Positions 47,059 through 54,498 of a stretch of DNA of 64,000 nucleotides are shown here, piece by piece. Numbering within the stretch: the stretch's first letter is position 1; each line of letters starts with the position of its first letter. The translations under genes were made by a program, and so were the position numbers. The notes beneath the pieces were generated by a model. The model was not told where the DNA came from. It did no database searches and was given only the letters and a program-made list of their open reading frames with translations. Origin of the DNA: Streptomyces luteolifulvus. Its GTDB lineage: Bacteria; Actinomycetota; Actinomycetes; Streptomycetales; Streptomycetaceae. The stretch is from the NCBI RefSeq assembly GCF_008806595.1, contig NZ_VZRB01000010.1:186001-250000 (forward strand). Direction: 5' to 3'.

Positions 47059-47802
47059 TCACTCGCCCCGCCCCTTGACCGCCGGATCCGGCAGCGCCTT
47101 CGTCATCCCCGGCAGGAAGTCCGTGAACAGCTCGTGCACCTCCCGTACGAGCGGCCGCAGCACCCGGAACCGGGACAGCGCGACGCCCCGCGCGGTGAGC
47201 CGGGCGCCTCGCTCGGCGAGCCGGTAGCTGCGTTCCCGCCCCTCCGTCCGGTCGAAGATCCAGTACAGGACGAGCCCCATCTGGGAGAGCCACATCAGCT
47301 CTGGCAGTACGTCCCGCAGTTCCTCCGGAACCTTGGTCTTCGTCGCGCCGGCCAGCACCTGCCGGTGGACGCTGATGGCCTCCATGCGCGCGTGCTCCGA
47401 TTCCGGGGAGAACGGGCTGAGCGGACTGTCGGGGTCGGCTGCGGTCTTGAAGAACTGCACCGCGAACTCGTGGTACGGCGTGGCGATGTCCAGCCACGCC
47501 TTCAGCACGCCCGCGAGCCGCGCCTCCAGATCGGTCTCCCGGCCCAGGACCTCCCGGACCGCCTCCTGGTGCTCGGCGGCGATCCGGTCGTAGAAGAACT
47601 GGATCAGGTGTTCCTTGCCGGCGAAGTAGTAGTACGCGTTGCCGACGGAGACCCCGGCCTCCTTGGCGATGGCCCGCATCGTCGTCTTCTCGTAGCCCCG
47701 TTCCTGGAACAGCCGCATCGCCGTCTCCAGGATCAGCGCACGGGTGTGCTCGGACTTGCTGGGGGGACCGCCCTCGCCGGGGCCGTCGTTGTTCGCGGAC
47801 AC
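47059..47802 (-). CDS. TetR-family transcriptional regulator
   Basis: 247 residues. The N-terminal DNA-binding domain is HTRALILETAMRLFQERGYE, TTMRAIAKEAGVSVGNAYYY and FAGKEHLIQFFYDR. The helical ligand domain contains LDIATPYHEFAVQFFKTAAD and PELMWLSQMGLVLYWIFDR. It is the last gene of a three-gene operon (48707, 48315, 47802; gaps of -4 and +9 bases). The operon promoter carries two copies of a 14-bp palindrome at 48721-48734 and 48766-48779, of the size bound by TetR dimers, so autorepression is likely. Start GTG 47802. Confidence 0.94.
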   Translation of the reverse strand: MSANNDGPGEGGPPSKSEHTRALILETAMRLFQERGYEKTTMRAIAKEAGVSVGNAYYYFAGKEHLIQFFYDRIAAEHQEAVREVLGRETDLEARLAGVLKAWLDIATPYHEFAVQFFKTAADPDSPLSPFSPESEHARMEAISVHRQVLAGATKTKVPEELRDVLPELMWLSQMGLVLYWIFDRTEGRERSYRLAERGARLTARGVALSRFRVLRPLVREVHELFTDFLPGMTKALPDPAVKGRGE

Positions 47803-47811
47803 GCGAAGAGC

Positions 47812-48315
47812 CTAACCAGTGGGGCAGGCCCCGCCGTCACAGCCCGGCGCGCTGTAGGTCCAGCCCCGGCCGGGGTCGTACGACCATCCGTCGGCCCGGC
47901 GGTACACCTTCCCGCCCCACTGTGCCCCGCGCCACTTCGCGGCGGCCAGCGTGGCCCCCTTGGCGAGCCGGGCCCCGGACGGGGTGCTCAGCCGGTGGGC
48001 CAGCGGCCGCTGCTCGCGCAGGGCCCACAGGACGACGATCCAGGCGGCGGTACCCCGGTACACCTGCCCCGCGTCACCTACGACGGTGATGTCGTCGAGG
48101 GTCGCCCGGTGGTCGAGCCCGGGAAGACGCCGCCGGGCCTCCTGCGACCCGGCCGGCACCAGCTCCAGCGGCACCAGCTGCGGCTGCCGTACGAGCCAGT
48201 CGCGCAGGAAGGTGCACAGGGAGCACTCGGCGTCGTACAGAACGGTCAGCCGGCGGACCGGGACGGCCGCGACACGCGCGGTGCCCCGGCCTCCAGGGGG
48301 CGTCACGATGCTCAC
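47812..48315 (-). CDS. DCC-family thiol-disulfide oxidoreductase-like protein (DUF393)
   Basis: 167 residues. The N-terminal thioredoxin-like strand ends in the family motif YDAECSLCTFLRDWL (DxxCxxC type). It continues with VYRGTAAWIVVLWALREQRP and a C-terminal WRGAQWGGKVYRRADGWSYD. The DCC family is thought to act in thiol redox or electron transfer, with substrates unknown. A C-terminal pair of Cys (GCDGGACP) is unusual. The GTG start overlaps the upstream gene by 4 bases (GTGA). It lies between a small membrane protein and a TetR regulator in one operon. Confidence 0.88.
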   Translation of the reverse strand: MSIVTPPGGRGTARVAAVPVRRLTVLYDAECSLCTFLRDWLVRQPQLVPLELVPAGSQEARRRLPGLDHRATLDDITVVGDAGQVYRGTAAWIVVLWALREQRPLAHRLSTPSGARLAKGATLAAAKWRGAQWGGKVYRRADGWSYDPGRGWTYSAPGCDGGACPTG

Positions 48316-48707
48316 GCCCCGACCCAGTCCTGCGGTGCGACGGGCGGCACCTGCTCCCGCTCCATGGCCCCGCGCCGCCGGATCCGGTTGAGCACGTACA
48401 CGTTGCCCAGGTGCATGATGCCGAGCACCAGGAGCACGACGCCGACCTTGGTCGACAGGGCCTCGAAGATCCCGCGCGTGTCGTCGATGGTCCCGTCATC
48501 GCTCAGATACAGCGCGACGAAGCCGAGGTTGACGAGATAGAACCCGACCACCAGGAGGTGGTTGACGGCGTCGGCGAGCTTCTCGTTCCCACGCAGGACG
48601 TCGGAGAGAAAGATCCGCCCGTTGCGGCTGAGCGTCCGGGCCACCCAGACGGTCAGCGCGATGCTGACCAGCAGATAGATGACGTAGGCGATGACCGTGC
48701 GGTCCAT
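48312..48707 (-). CDS. Small integral membrane protein, first gene of the TetR operon
   Basis: 131 residues with three or four hydrophobic helices: VIAYVIYLLVSIALTVWVAR, AVNHLLVVGFYLVNLGFVAL and VGVVLLVLGIMHLGNVYVLN. The basic C-terminus is cytoplasmic. No named family is recognised. ATG 48707 is preferred, with AAGGGTGGGGG upstream; the longer open frame would begin inside an operator. It is coupled by a 4-base overlap to the DCC-family gene. A membrane partner next to a thiol oxidoreductase hints at a joint redox role, which is inference. Confidence 0.82.
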   Translation of the reverse strand: MDRTVIAYVIYLLVSIALTVWVARTLSRNGRIFLSDVLRGNEKLADAVNHLLVVGFYLVNLGFVALYLSDDGTIDDTRGIFEALSTKVGVVLLVLGIMHLGNVYVLNRIRRRGAMEREQVPPVAPQDWVGA

Positions 48708-48720
48708 GCCCCCACCCTTC

Positions 48721-48779
48721 TTGAACGCGTTCAAAACGCTGACAGGGATGACTGTAGACCTGTTTTTGAACGCGTTCAA
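48721..48779 (-). promoter_or_regulatory. Promoter flanked by two TetR-type operators
   Basis: The perfect palindrome TTGAACGCGTTCAA occurs at 48721-48734 and 48766-48779. On the minus strand the upstream copy supplies a -35 (TTGAAC, 48779-48774). After exactly 17 bases TACAGT (48756-48751) forms a -10, and the other copy lies about 10 bases past the expected start point. A repressor bound at both copies would cover the promoter. The TetR gene at the end of this operon is the obvious candidate repressor. Confidence 0.85.
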
Positions 48780-48847
48780 TGTGTGTGGGTGGGGGAGGGG
48801 GCGAGGCGTATGTCACGTCGGCCCGGTGAGGACCGGCCGTCGGCCGC

Positions 48848-48896
48848 GGACACGCCTGGGCCCCGCCTCCGAAGGAAGCGGGGCCCACCCGTGTCC
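48848..48896 (-). terminator. Terminator downstream of the truncated FG-GAP gene
   Basis: TGGGCCCCGC (48857-48866) pairs perfectly with GCGGGGCCCA (48878-48887), and flanking GGACACG/CGTGTCC (48848-48854, 48890-48896) extends the stem. It lies just past the stop of the minus-strand pseudogene. Confidence 0.75.
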
Positions 48897-48904
48897 AGCC
48901 TGTC

Positions 48905-49330
48905 TCACCCGATGGCGATCCTCGTCAGCCAACTGCTCGACGGTTTGACGATCTCCGTGCCGGATCCCGACAACACGGTCTTGCCGCCTGCATAGAACCG
49001 CACGGATCCGTCGGACTTCACGGCCCACACGTCGGGGACGGAGTCGCCGTTGGCGTCGGGCGTGCCCATCAGAAGCGGGACGCTACTGCTGAGCCAGCCC
49101 GAGGAGGCGTACTCGGTCTCCGCGCCGCCTGCGGAGTTCGCGGCCGACGCCAGCGAGTTCAGGTCGGTCCCACCACCGCCGGCGGCGATGCCCTTGCGCA
49201 GGAGCAGGCGTCCGGTCACGTCGCTGCGGTAGACGATGTCGGCCACGGCGTCGCCCGAGACGTCCTGAGCGAGGGCGATGTCACGGTTCTTCCAGGCGGA
49301 GCCGGAAAGGCGGATCGCTGCTCGGCGCAC
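48905..49330 (-). pseudogene. Truncated FG-GAP/VCBS-repeat secreted protein (C-terminal part)
   Basis: 141 codons are readable, but this is only the C-terminal end of a much longer family. FG-GAP/VCBS-type calcium-binding repeats are visible (ALAQDVSGDAVADIVYRSDV, GTPDANGDSVPDVWAVKSDG, SVRFYAGGKTVLSGSGTEI). Streptomyces relatives carry a signal peptide and several more repeats. Here the frame is open upstream but its content becomes meaningless before residue 8, and the island regulator gene ends 50 bases away. The gene was probably cut by insertion of the island. Its terminator is still present. Confidence 0.75.
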
Positions 49331-49379
49331 CCGCCGTCGTGGCTGACTTTCTGTGGCTGAGCTTGGAGGCGTGACGGGA

Positions 49380-50720
49380 TCAGGTGACCAGCGATGCTGG
49401 CGCGATCGTCCGTGCTCGGTCGTAGAGGTCGCGGGCCGCCGAGTTCCTCAGATGAGGGCGCAAGAGAGCGAACATGGCCTTCACGCGGTCGTCGGCGCGG
49501 TCGGACTGCACCTTGGGGTAGTCGTCGAGGGCCTGGTGCCAGGTGGCGCAGGCCGCTTCCAGGTGGCCGAGTTCCAACTGCCGCTCTGCCAACAGGCCAC
49601 GACGGTGTACTCGCGTGCGCTGGTAGACGCTGGGGCGGAGCCGGTCCGCTTGCTGCATGGCGTCGACGGCTCCGGCCTTGTCACCAAGTTCGTAACGCAC
49701 CTGGCTGACGTGGTAGTTGAGCGAAGAGGGGTCGTAGGAGCCGAAGGCCTTTCCGCGTGACTCGGCGCGGTCCATGGCTGCCTCGGCCTCGCGGATGTAG
49801 CGCAGCGCGCCCGAACGGTCGCCCGTCTGTGCGGCGGCATGGGCCTGCTGGCCGGCGAGGAAGGCGCGCATACGGGGCCCCGCTTTTGGGGAGGCGGCGG
49901 CAGCGGCATCGGCCAGTTCCGAGGCCTTTGCTCCGTGGCGGAGGTCAATCGCCTGGACGCTCATCCCTCGCAGGGTGGTGCAGTAGGTCAGGTGGTCCTC
50001 GGCCGCGCCCGCCAGTTCCAGAGCCTTGACGTAGTAGCGCTGCGCGAGACCGTGCAGCCCTTCGTCCACGGCCATGTAGCCGGTCAGGTAGAGCAGGTCC
50101 GAGGCGGCGGACAGCATCGCCTTGCGTACGTCCTCGGGTGCGTCGGCGCGCAGGTAGGAGGCCACGGTGTTGACCATGAACGAGGCCGCCATGGGACGTG
50201 CGTGACGGCCGCCGAACTCGTCGTCCAGTTCTGAGACACGCTCGGTCATGGCGACGACCATGTTCACTTCGTTCATGCCGATGCGACTCGTGCGGCCGGA
50301 TTCAATGGCATCGGCACGCCCGACCACATCAGGCCAGCCGGGAATGGTGACGGCCACGGAGAACAGGCCGACACCCAGGACGCTGCGGCGGGACGGGTCC
50401 ATATCCAGCCTCCCCAGGTCGAGCACCCCTTCCACGGTATCCGCAGCCGCGGAGGAACGATCGCGTGGAACGGGCAGCCCGGCCTCGGTATGGGTGACGG
50501 GGCGGCCGAGGCGGCGGGAGAGGGCTTCGAGGATGCATGCGCGCACCGCACCGCGGGGGACGGTGCCGCTGAGCCAGTGGCTCACCGCCGACTCGTCGTA
50601 GCGCAGAGGGATTCCGGTCTCCGTGCCGACGCGGTTCACAGCCCGCGCGAACTGGCGGTGAGTCCAACGGCTCTCGGAGAGCATGCGCCCGAGCGCCGCG
50701 TTCGGTTCACGCTTGGCCAT
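49380..50720 (-). CDS. XRE-family regulator with TPR-like ligand domain
   Basis: 446 residues. Residues 1-75 form a helix-turn-helix (RMLSESRWTHRQFARAVNRV, SAVSHWLSGTVPRG). A linker with RRSVLGVGLFSVAVTIPG follows, then about 280 residues of helical TPR-like repeats (GLAQRYYVKALELAGAAEDH, QQAHAAAQTGDRSGALRYIR, LGHLEAACATWHQALDDYP). Such regulators in Streptomyces often sit next to peptide or accessory gene clusters. ATG 50720 follows GAGTTGAGGGC. It is divergent from the small CxC protein and the candidate RiPP genes, and is likely to control them. Confidence 0.88.
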   Translation of the reverse strand: MAKREPNAALGRMLSESRWTHRQFARAVNRVGTETGIPLRYDESAVSHWLSGTVPRGAVRACILEALSRRLGRPVTHTEAGLPVPRDRSSAAADTVEGVLDLGRLDMDPSRRSVLGVGLFSVAVTIPGWPDVVGRADAIESGRTSRIGMNEVNMVVAMTERVSELDDEFGGRHARPMAASFMVNTVASYLRADAPEDVRKAMLSAASDLLYLTGYMAVDEGLHGLAQRYYVKALELAGAAEDHLTYCTTLRGMSVQAIDLRHGAKASELADAAAAASPKAGPRMRAFLAGQQAHAAAQTGDRSGALRYIREAEAAMDRAESRGKAFGSYDPSSLNYHVSQVRYELGDKAGAVDAMQQADRLRPSVYQRTRVHRRGLLAERQLELGHLEAACATWHQALDDYPKVQSDRADDRVKAMFALLRPHLRNSAARDLYDRARTIAPASLVT

Positions 50721-50747
50721 GCCCTCAACTCCCCGTGTTCTTGCGAA

Positions 50748-50764
50748 CTTTCAAGGCTTTCAAG
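50748..50764. promoter_or_regulatory. Direct repeat in the divergent island promoter region
   Basis: CTTTCAAG occurs twice (50748-50755 and 50757-50764), one base apart, within the 149 bases between the XRE regulator and the divergent small gene. It is a possible operator for the regulator; no other support is visible. Confidence 0.35.
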
Positions 50765-50869
50765 TCCTGACGCTGCGGCCACGGTACCGCTGAGTGTGGT
50801 CGTGCGGTTGCGTAGAGACAGCAGGGAACGGCGAGTCCTCGCCGTAGCTGTCGTCTGAAGGGCTGAGGG

Positions 50870-51097
50870 ATGAGAAGCGAAGCGCGGGCCCGTCTGGCCC
50901 GGCTGACTGAGGAGCGGTGCACGGACGGGGTGTTGAGGATCGACACCTACGAGGGCGCGGACCTGCCAACGGGGTCAAATCGCTTCTCGCCGTGCCGCTG
51001 CCCGCAGCACCGCAGTGCCACGCCTGAGGACGGGGCGGCGAGGCTGAGCGCCGCAGTACGCGAGGTCAACGAGCGCAGCCGTCGAGAGCGGCTGTGA
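50870..51097 (+). CDS. Small CxC-motif protein of the accessory island
   Basis: 75 residues, hydrophilic. The middle has YEGADLPTGSNRFSPCRCPQH, a CxCxxH arrangement that could bind a metal; a further Cys lies at residue 17. The ends are charged helices (RARLARLTEER, LSAAVREVNERSRR). I do not recognise the family. The ATG follows CTGAGGG. Codon bias supports coding over the full length. It is divergent from the XRE regulator and upstream of the candidate precursor and its enzymes. Confidence 0.6.
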   Translation: MRSEARARLARLTEERCTDGVLRIDTYEGADLPTGSNRFSPCRCPQHRSATPEDGAARLSAAVREVNERSRRERL

Positions 51098-51378
51098 ATC
51101 GGCTGGCCGCAGTCGTCGGCCGCTACGCCGGACCGCTCCTGATCATCACCATCTCGGGATCGGTCGGACTTCGTCTTCGGCGTGGCCGCCGCATCCACAC
51201 CCACCTGACTCCACCCCGTCACGCATCCAGGCTCCCCACCTGCGACGAGGGAGGGCCCGCCGCCGGAAGCGGTGGGCACCCCGCCCGGCTGCCTTCTTCG
51301 CAAGGGTCCGACAGTCAGACGGGTCCAACTCCGCAGCGTCCGCCGCGGAGTCCACTGAAAAACCGTAAGGGAGAAGCG
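51098..51378 (+). other. Poorly coding stretch before the candidate precursor gene
   Basis: A GTG at 51094 overlaps the previous stop and opens a frame that begins with a hydrophobic run (GPLLIITISGSVGLRL) but soon becomes Arg/Pro/Ser-rich with weak codon bias and has no stop before the precursor frame. A small membrane peptide damaged by a frameshift is possible. Otherwise I see no gene in these 281 bases. Confidence 0.4.
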
Positions 51379-51499
51379 ATGAACGTGGACGAGCTGTTCA
51401 CCGGAGACCTGATCACCGGCGTCCCGGCCATCGAGGACCGCGCTGCTCGACAAGATGCCGGGCGGCGGCGACAACAACGGCGATCACTGCAGCAAGTGA
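51379..51499 (+). pseudogene. Candidate RiPP precursor peptide, apparently frameshifted
   Basis: The ATG at 51379 with GGGAGAAGC upstream begins MNVDELFTGDLITGVPAIED, an acidic leader-like sequence. After about residue 21 the nominal frame turns Arg/Gln-rich with poor third-position GC and ends at 51510. In the +1 frame from 51443 the sequence reads LLDKMPGGGDNNGDHCSK followed by TGA at 51497, with G or C in 17 of 18 third positions. The natural product is therefore probably about 39-40 residues and needs one base removed (or two added) near 51439-51442. It stands 73 bases before an asparagine-synthase-like enzyme. A sequencing error, true inactivation or programmed frameshift are all possible. 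Confidence 0.6.
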
Positions 51500-51572
51500 T
51501 CCAGGGCTGACGTCAGGCGGGGTGGGGTCGTTCGCGGCCCCGCCCCGCCGCACGACATCGGAAGGGGACTAC

Positions 51573-53045
51573 ATGCTGTCGATGCGTCTGTGCCTGGCAG
51601 ATCTCCAAGATCCCAAGTGGAGATCACATGACGGCCGTTGGATCAACGGCGAGAGCTGGATCGAGCCCGCCAAGGTGTCCACTGTGGTCATGGAGGTCAA
51701 CGACGACCAAGCGCCGCGCGTACGGGTCCGCGTGAAGGAGTGCAAGCGGGACGAGCCCGACTTCGTCGCACTCACCATGGAGCCCGGACAAGCCCGCCTG
51801 TCGGCGGGTGTCTTCGGTACTGCCCCGCTCTATCTGACAGAGAAGGCCGGCGAACTGCACGCTTCGTGGGACCTGACATTGCTGCGATCGCATCTGCGAG
51901 CTGACCGTCTGGTGGCGCGCGTCGTCGCCCGCACGCTGACGCGGCAGCACCGCTACACGTCCGAGACGCTCTTCGAAGGCGTCTACCGCCTCACTGAACG
52001 GGCAGCGGCCACACTCACCCCTCACGGACTCAGCATGACCGACCCCGAGCCCGCCGAACACGTACTTGAACCACGTACGCTGCGGCCCGGCGTCGATCCA
52101 CTCGCCGCTCTGGACGAGTTGCTGACCGACGTGATTCGCCAGACGCCGACGGCAACCGGATGCCTGGGCGTTGAGCTGTCAGGCGGGGCGGACTCCGGGA
52201 ACGTCGCCTTGGCCGTGAAGGCCGCCCACTACCCCGAAGTGCACAGCTTCGGCCTGCTGGTGGGAGGAAGCACCGGCAGGCAACAGAGCGAGCGGCGCCG
52301 GGCCCTTGCGGAGCACTGCGGCTTCCGGGACACGGCCACCCCCGCCCTGCAGTACCCACCCTTCTGCCCCGGAGGCGTACGCGCCCTGCGCAGGCAGCAC
52401 GATCCGGCGGGAGCCTTCTACCAGGAAGCCTTCGACGTCGTACGCGAGCAGGCAGCCGCCCGGCGGTGCGAGGTCATGTTCACGGGCAGCGGCGGGGACG
52501 AGATCAACGCCCACCACTCCAGGACACAGGCCGAACTGCCGACGCCCAAACCCGTACCGTGGCTCGGAGCCAAGGCAGCCCAAGCGCTCGCCGAGGTTAA
52601 CGAGCATCTGGCGCCCATCCCGGTACTGCCCGTACCGACCCTGATGGCGTTCGGGATGCACAACCCCGGATTCCTCCGGGCCGGAATCTGGCCGGTGAGC
52701 CCGCTCGCGCACCCGCGGATCGTGCGGTTCATGGAGCAGCTACCGCATGAGCACAAGCACGGCAAGGCGCTGTTCCGCGAACGGATCAGACGGGCCGGGC
52801 TGCCAGATTGGGTGGCCGCGCCGACCGAACCGGAGAACTTCCTGGCCGTCCTGGAGAAGGGTCTGCGGTCTTACGGCTTGCCGGTCTTGGACGACATGCT
52901 GAAGGAGTCCATCCTGGTGGACCTGGGCTACGTTGACGGCAAGGCTCTCGCCCAGGCGCGGAGGAACGCCGATTCTGCGCCGGTCGTCCCCGATCTGTTG
53001 TGCGATGTCCTCGCCCTGGAGGTCGGGCTGCGAAGCCTCATGTGA
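51573..53045 (+). CDS. Asparagine-synthase-like ATP-dependent enzyme of the island
   Basis: 490 residues. The N-terminal 190 residues resemble a glutaminase-type beta domain without the catalytic N-terminal Cys. The C-terminal synthetase domain has the ATP pyrophosphatase loop LGVELSGGADSGNVALA, VMFTGSGGDEINAHHSRTQ and a late Arg/Lys-rich helix (LFRERIRRAGLPDWV). Enzymes with this layout adenylate a carboxylate to form amide or lactam bonds, as in lasso peptide cyclases and beta-lactam synthetase. The adjacent candidate precursor suggests a peptide substrate. The ATG at 51573 has GAAGGGG 6 bases upstream. It overlaps the methyltransferase by 4 bases. Confidence 0.85.
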   Translation: MLSMRLCLADLQDPKWRSHDGRWINGESWIEPAKVSTVVMEVNDDQAPRVRVRVKECKRDEPDFVALTMEPGQARLSAGVFGTAPLYLTEKAGELHASWDLTLLRSHLRADRLVARVVARTLTRQHRYTSETLFEGVYRLTERAAATLTPHGLSMTDPEPAEHVLEPRTLRPGVDPLAALDELLTDVIRQTPTATGCLGVELSGGADSGNVALAVKAAHYPEVHSFGLLVGGSTGRQQSERRRALAEHCGFRDTATPALQYPPFCPGGVRALRRQHDPAGAFYQEAFDVVREQAAARRCEVMFTGSGGDEINAHHSRTQAELPTPKPVPWLGAKAAQALAEVNEHLAPIPVLPVPTLMAFGMHNPGFLRAGIWPVSPLAHPRIVRFMEQLPHEHKHGKALFRERIRRAGLPDWVAAPTEPENFLAVLEKGLRSYGLPVLDDMLKESILVDLGYVDGKALAQARRNADSAPVVPDLLCDVLALEVGLRSLM

Positions 53046-53788
53046 CCAGCCCCGACACGGAAGCCGAGCACGTGGAAGCCACCAACCTCCTGTACCGCGA
53101 TCCGGCACTCTACGACGTGATCCAGTCCGACAGCACGAGCGCCGGAATGTGCCAGACCCTGATCGAGCTCCACCGGCCGGACGCCCGGACCCTGGTCGAC
53201 TTCGGATGCGGTACCGGCCGGGACCTGGAGATCCTGGCCCAGCACTTCGAGTGCATCGGCGTGGACCTCCAGCCCGGCCTGGTCGACTACGCCCACCAGG
53301 CCCGACCCGCGCTGGACATCTGCACCGGCGACATGCGCACCGCACGACTTGGCAGCCGCATGGACGTGGTGACCTGCATGGGCAACAGCCTCGCCTACGT
53401 GCACGACAACAACGACATCGGCCAGGTCTTCGCCACTTTCGCGGCCCATGCCCGGCCGGGCGCGCTGCTCGTGCTGTGTTCCCCCGTCGCCCCGATCACC
53501 CGGACCGAGCCAACCACCGCCGCGGTCGACACCCCGACGGGATCCGCGACCGTCACCATCCGCCACACGTGGGACCTGCGGACCCAGATCAACACCATGC
53601 ACCGGCACTGGATGCTTCCCTCGGGCGACGAGGCCCGAGACGAGATCCGCAGGCGTGTCCTGTTCCCCCAGGAGCTCGAACGCTACGCGGAGGGCGCCGG
53701 CTTCGAGGTCCTGGACATGCTCGACGGCACAGGGACAGGGCTTACTGGCCCCACCGCATACACGGTGGCCCGACAAATTCCGCGGTGA
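53042..53788 (+). CDS. SAM-dependent class I methyltransferase of the island
   Basis: 248 residues with motif I LVDFGCGTGRDLEILAQH, the acidic end of strand 2 in IGVDLQPGLVDYAHQ, and motif II/III regions GDMRTARLGSRMDVVTCMGN and HARPGALLVLCSP. These fit small-molecule or peptide methyltransferases of the class I fold. The GTG at 53042 overlaps the upstream stop (GTGA); a GTG at 53072 with GGAAG is an alternative. Co-translation with the asparagine-synthase-like enzyme suggests that both modify the same product. The downstream toxin tail follows without a gap. Confidence 0.87.
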   Translation: MTSPDTEAEHVEATNLLYRDPALYDVIQSDSTSAGMCQTLIELHRPDARTLVDFGCGTGRDLEILAQHFECIGVDLQPGLVDYAHQARPALDICTGDMRTARLGSRMDVVTCMGNSLAYVHDNNDIGQVFATFAAHARPGALLVLCSPVAPITRTEPTTAAVDTPTGSATVTIRHTWDLRTQINTMHRHWMLPSGDEARDEIRRRVLFPQELERYAEGAGFEVLDMLDGTGTGLTGPTAYTVARQIPR

Positions 53789-53789
53789 C

Positions 53790-54173
53790 CGGCGGAGCGA
53801 GAAATGGCACCAGCACCGCCGCCCGACTCCTGACGGCAGTAGCGACGGCAATAGTCACGAGATCACCGATATCAACCGCGGTTTCGGTGGTGAAACCCTG
53901 CTCAGCGGTTCACCGGCGAACACCATGGCTAACGCCAGCCGTTACAACAGCTTCTTGGACAAGTCGGCCATCGTAATTCGCGATATTACCGGAAGCCACA
54001 TGTTCAACAATGGAAACAAGCGCACTGCCCAAGCTGTCGTGGAAGAGCTGATGCGTCGGAACCGCGTCACGAGTGGCCCAACCTCTGCCGACCTTCGAAG
54101 CGTCATCGATAGGGTTGGTAAAGGTCAGCTGCACGACGTCAGCGACATCTCGGCAGCCCTGAGAGGCTATTGA
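53790..54173 (+). pseudogene. Fic-like toxin C-terminal fragment without a start
   Basis: An open frame lacking any plausible start reads NSHEITDINRGFGG, SRYNSFLDKSAIVIRDITG and SHMFNNGNKRTAQAVVEEL, ending DVSDISAALRGY. HMFNNGNKRT fits the Fic/Doc motif HxFxxGNxR(T) that transfers AMP or phosphate to target proteins. The fragment looks like the C-terminal toxin tip of a polymorphic toxin whose N-terminal delivery part is missing. Base composition is lower in GC than the neighbours. A ribosome site (GAGAGG) for the next gene lies within its last codons. Confidence 0.65.
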
Positions 54174-54427
54174 TGGGACAAGGGATGGATATCGAGCAGC
54201 TCATGGACAGATTGGGCCGCTCAGGCGTCACCGTGATCCTCAAGGTGGACGACGAGAGGATGGCGGAAGGTGGTGAGCCCTGGACTTTGGTGATGTCGGG
54301 TCCAGGACTGGGCGAGCAGGGATTCATTCGCGCTGAGTCTTCCAGCCTGAGTGACTGTCTCGAACAGGGATTCAGCCGGTTGCGTTCTCGGCCCGGCGGC
54401 TGGGAATGGTTGGCGGAATTCTCGTAA
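54173..54427 (+). CDS. Small protein after the toxin fragment, possible immunity protein
   Basis: 84 residues with MDIEQLMDRLGRSGVTVILK, VDDERMAEGGEPWTLVMSGP, FIRAESSSLSDCLEQGFSRL and WEWLAEF. The acidic composition, length and position are those of immunity proteins of contact-dependent toxins; I do not recognise a named family. The ATG overlaps the toxin stop by one base with GAGAGG 6 bases upstream, so it is translationally coupled. A 17-bp terminator follows. Immunity function is inferred from context only. Confidence 0.65.
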   Translation: MGQGMDIEQLMDRLGRSGVTVILKVDDERMAEGGEPWTLVMSGPGLGEQGFIRAESSSLSDCLEQGFSRLRSRPGGWEWLAEFS

Positions 54428-54433
54428 CCATTG

Positions 54434-54469
54434 CCCGAGGCCCTCCCGAGTTCTCGGGAGGGCCTCGGG
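54434..54469 (+). terminator. Strong terminator after the toxin/immunity pair
   Basis: CCCGAGGCCCTCCCGAG (54434-54450) and CTCGGGAGGGCCTCGGG (54453-54469) form a perfect 17-bp stem with a 2-base centre, 7 bases after the stop. Confidence 0.9.
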
Positions 54470-54498
54470 GTGTTTGACGGCAGTAGTTGACGGCAACG

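Noticed and set aside
49380..53788. Lasso peptide cluster
   Set aside because: The asparagine-synthase-like enzyme fits, but there is no leader peptidase, RRE protein or transporter, and the peptide lacks a typical lasso core.
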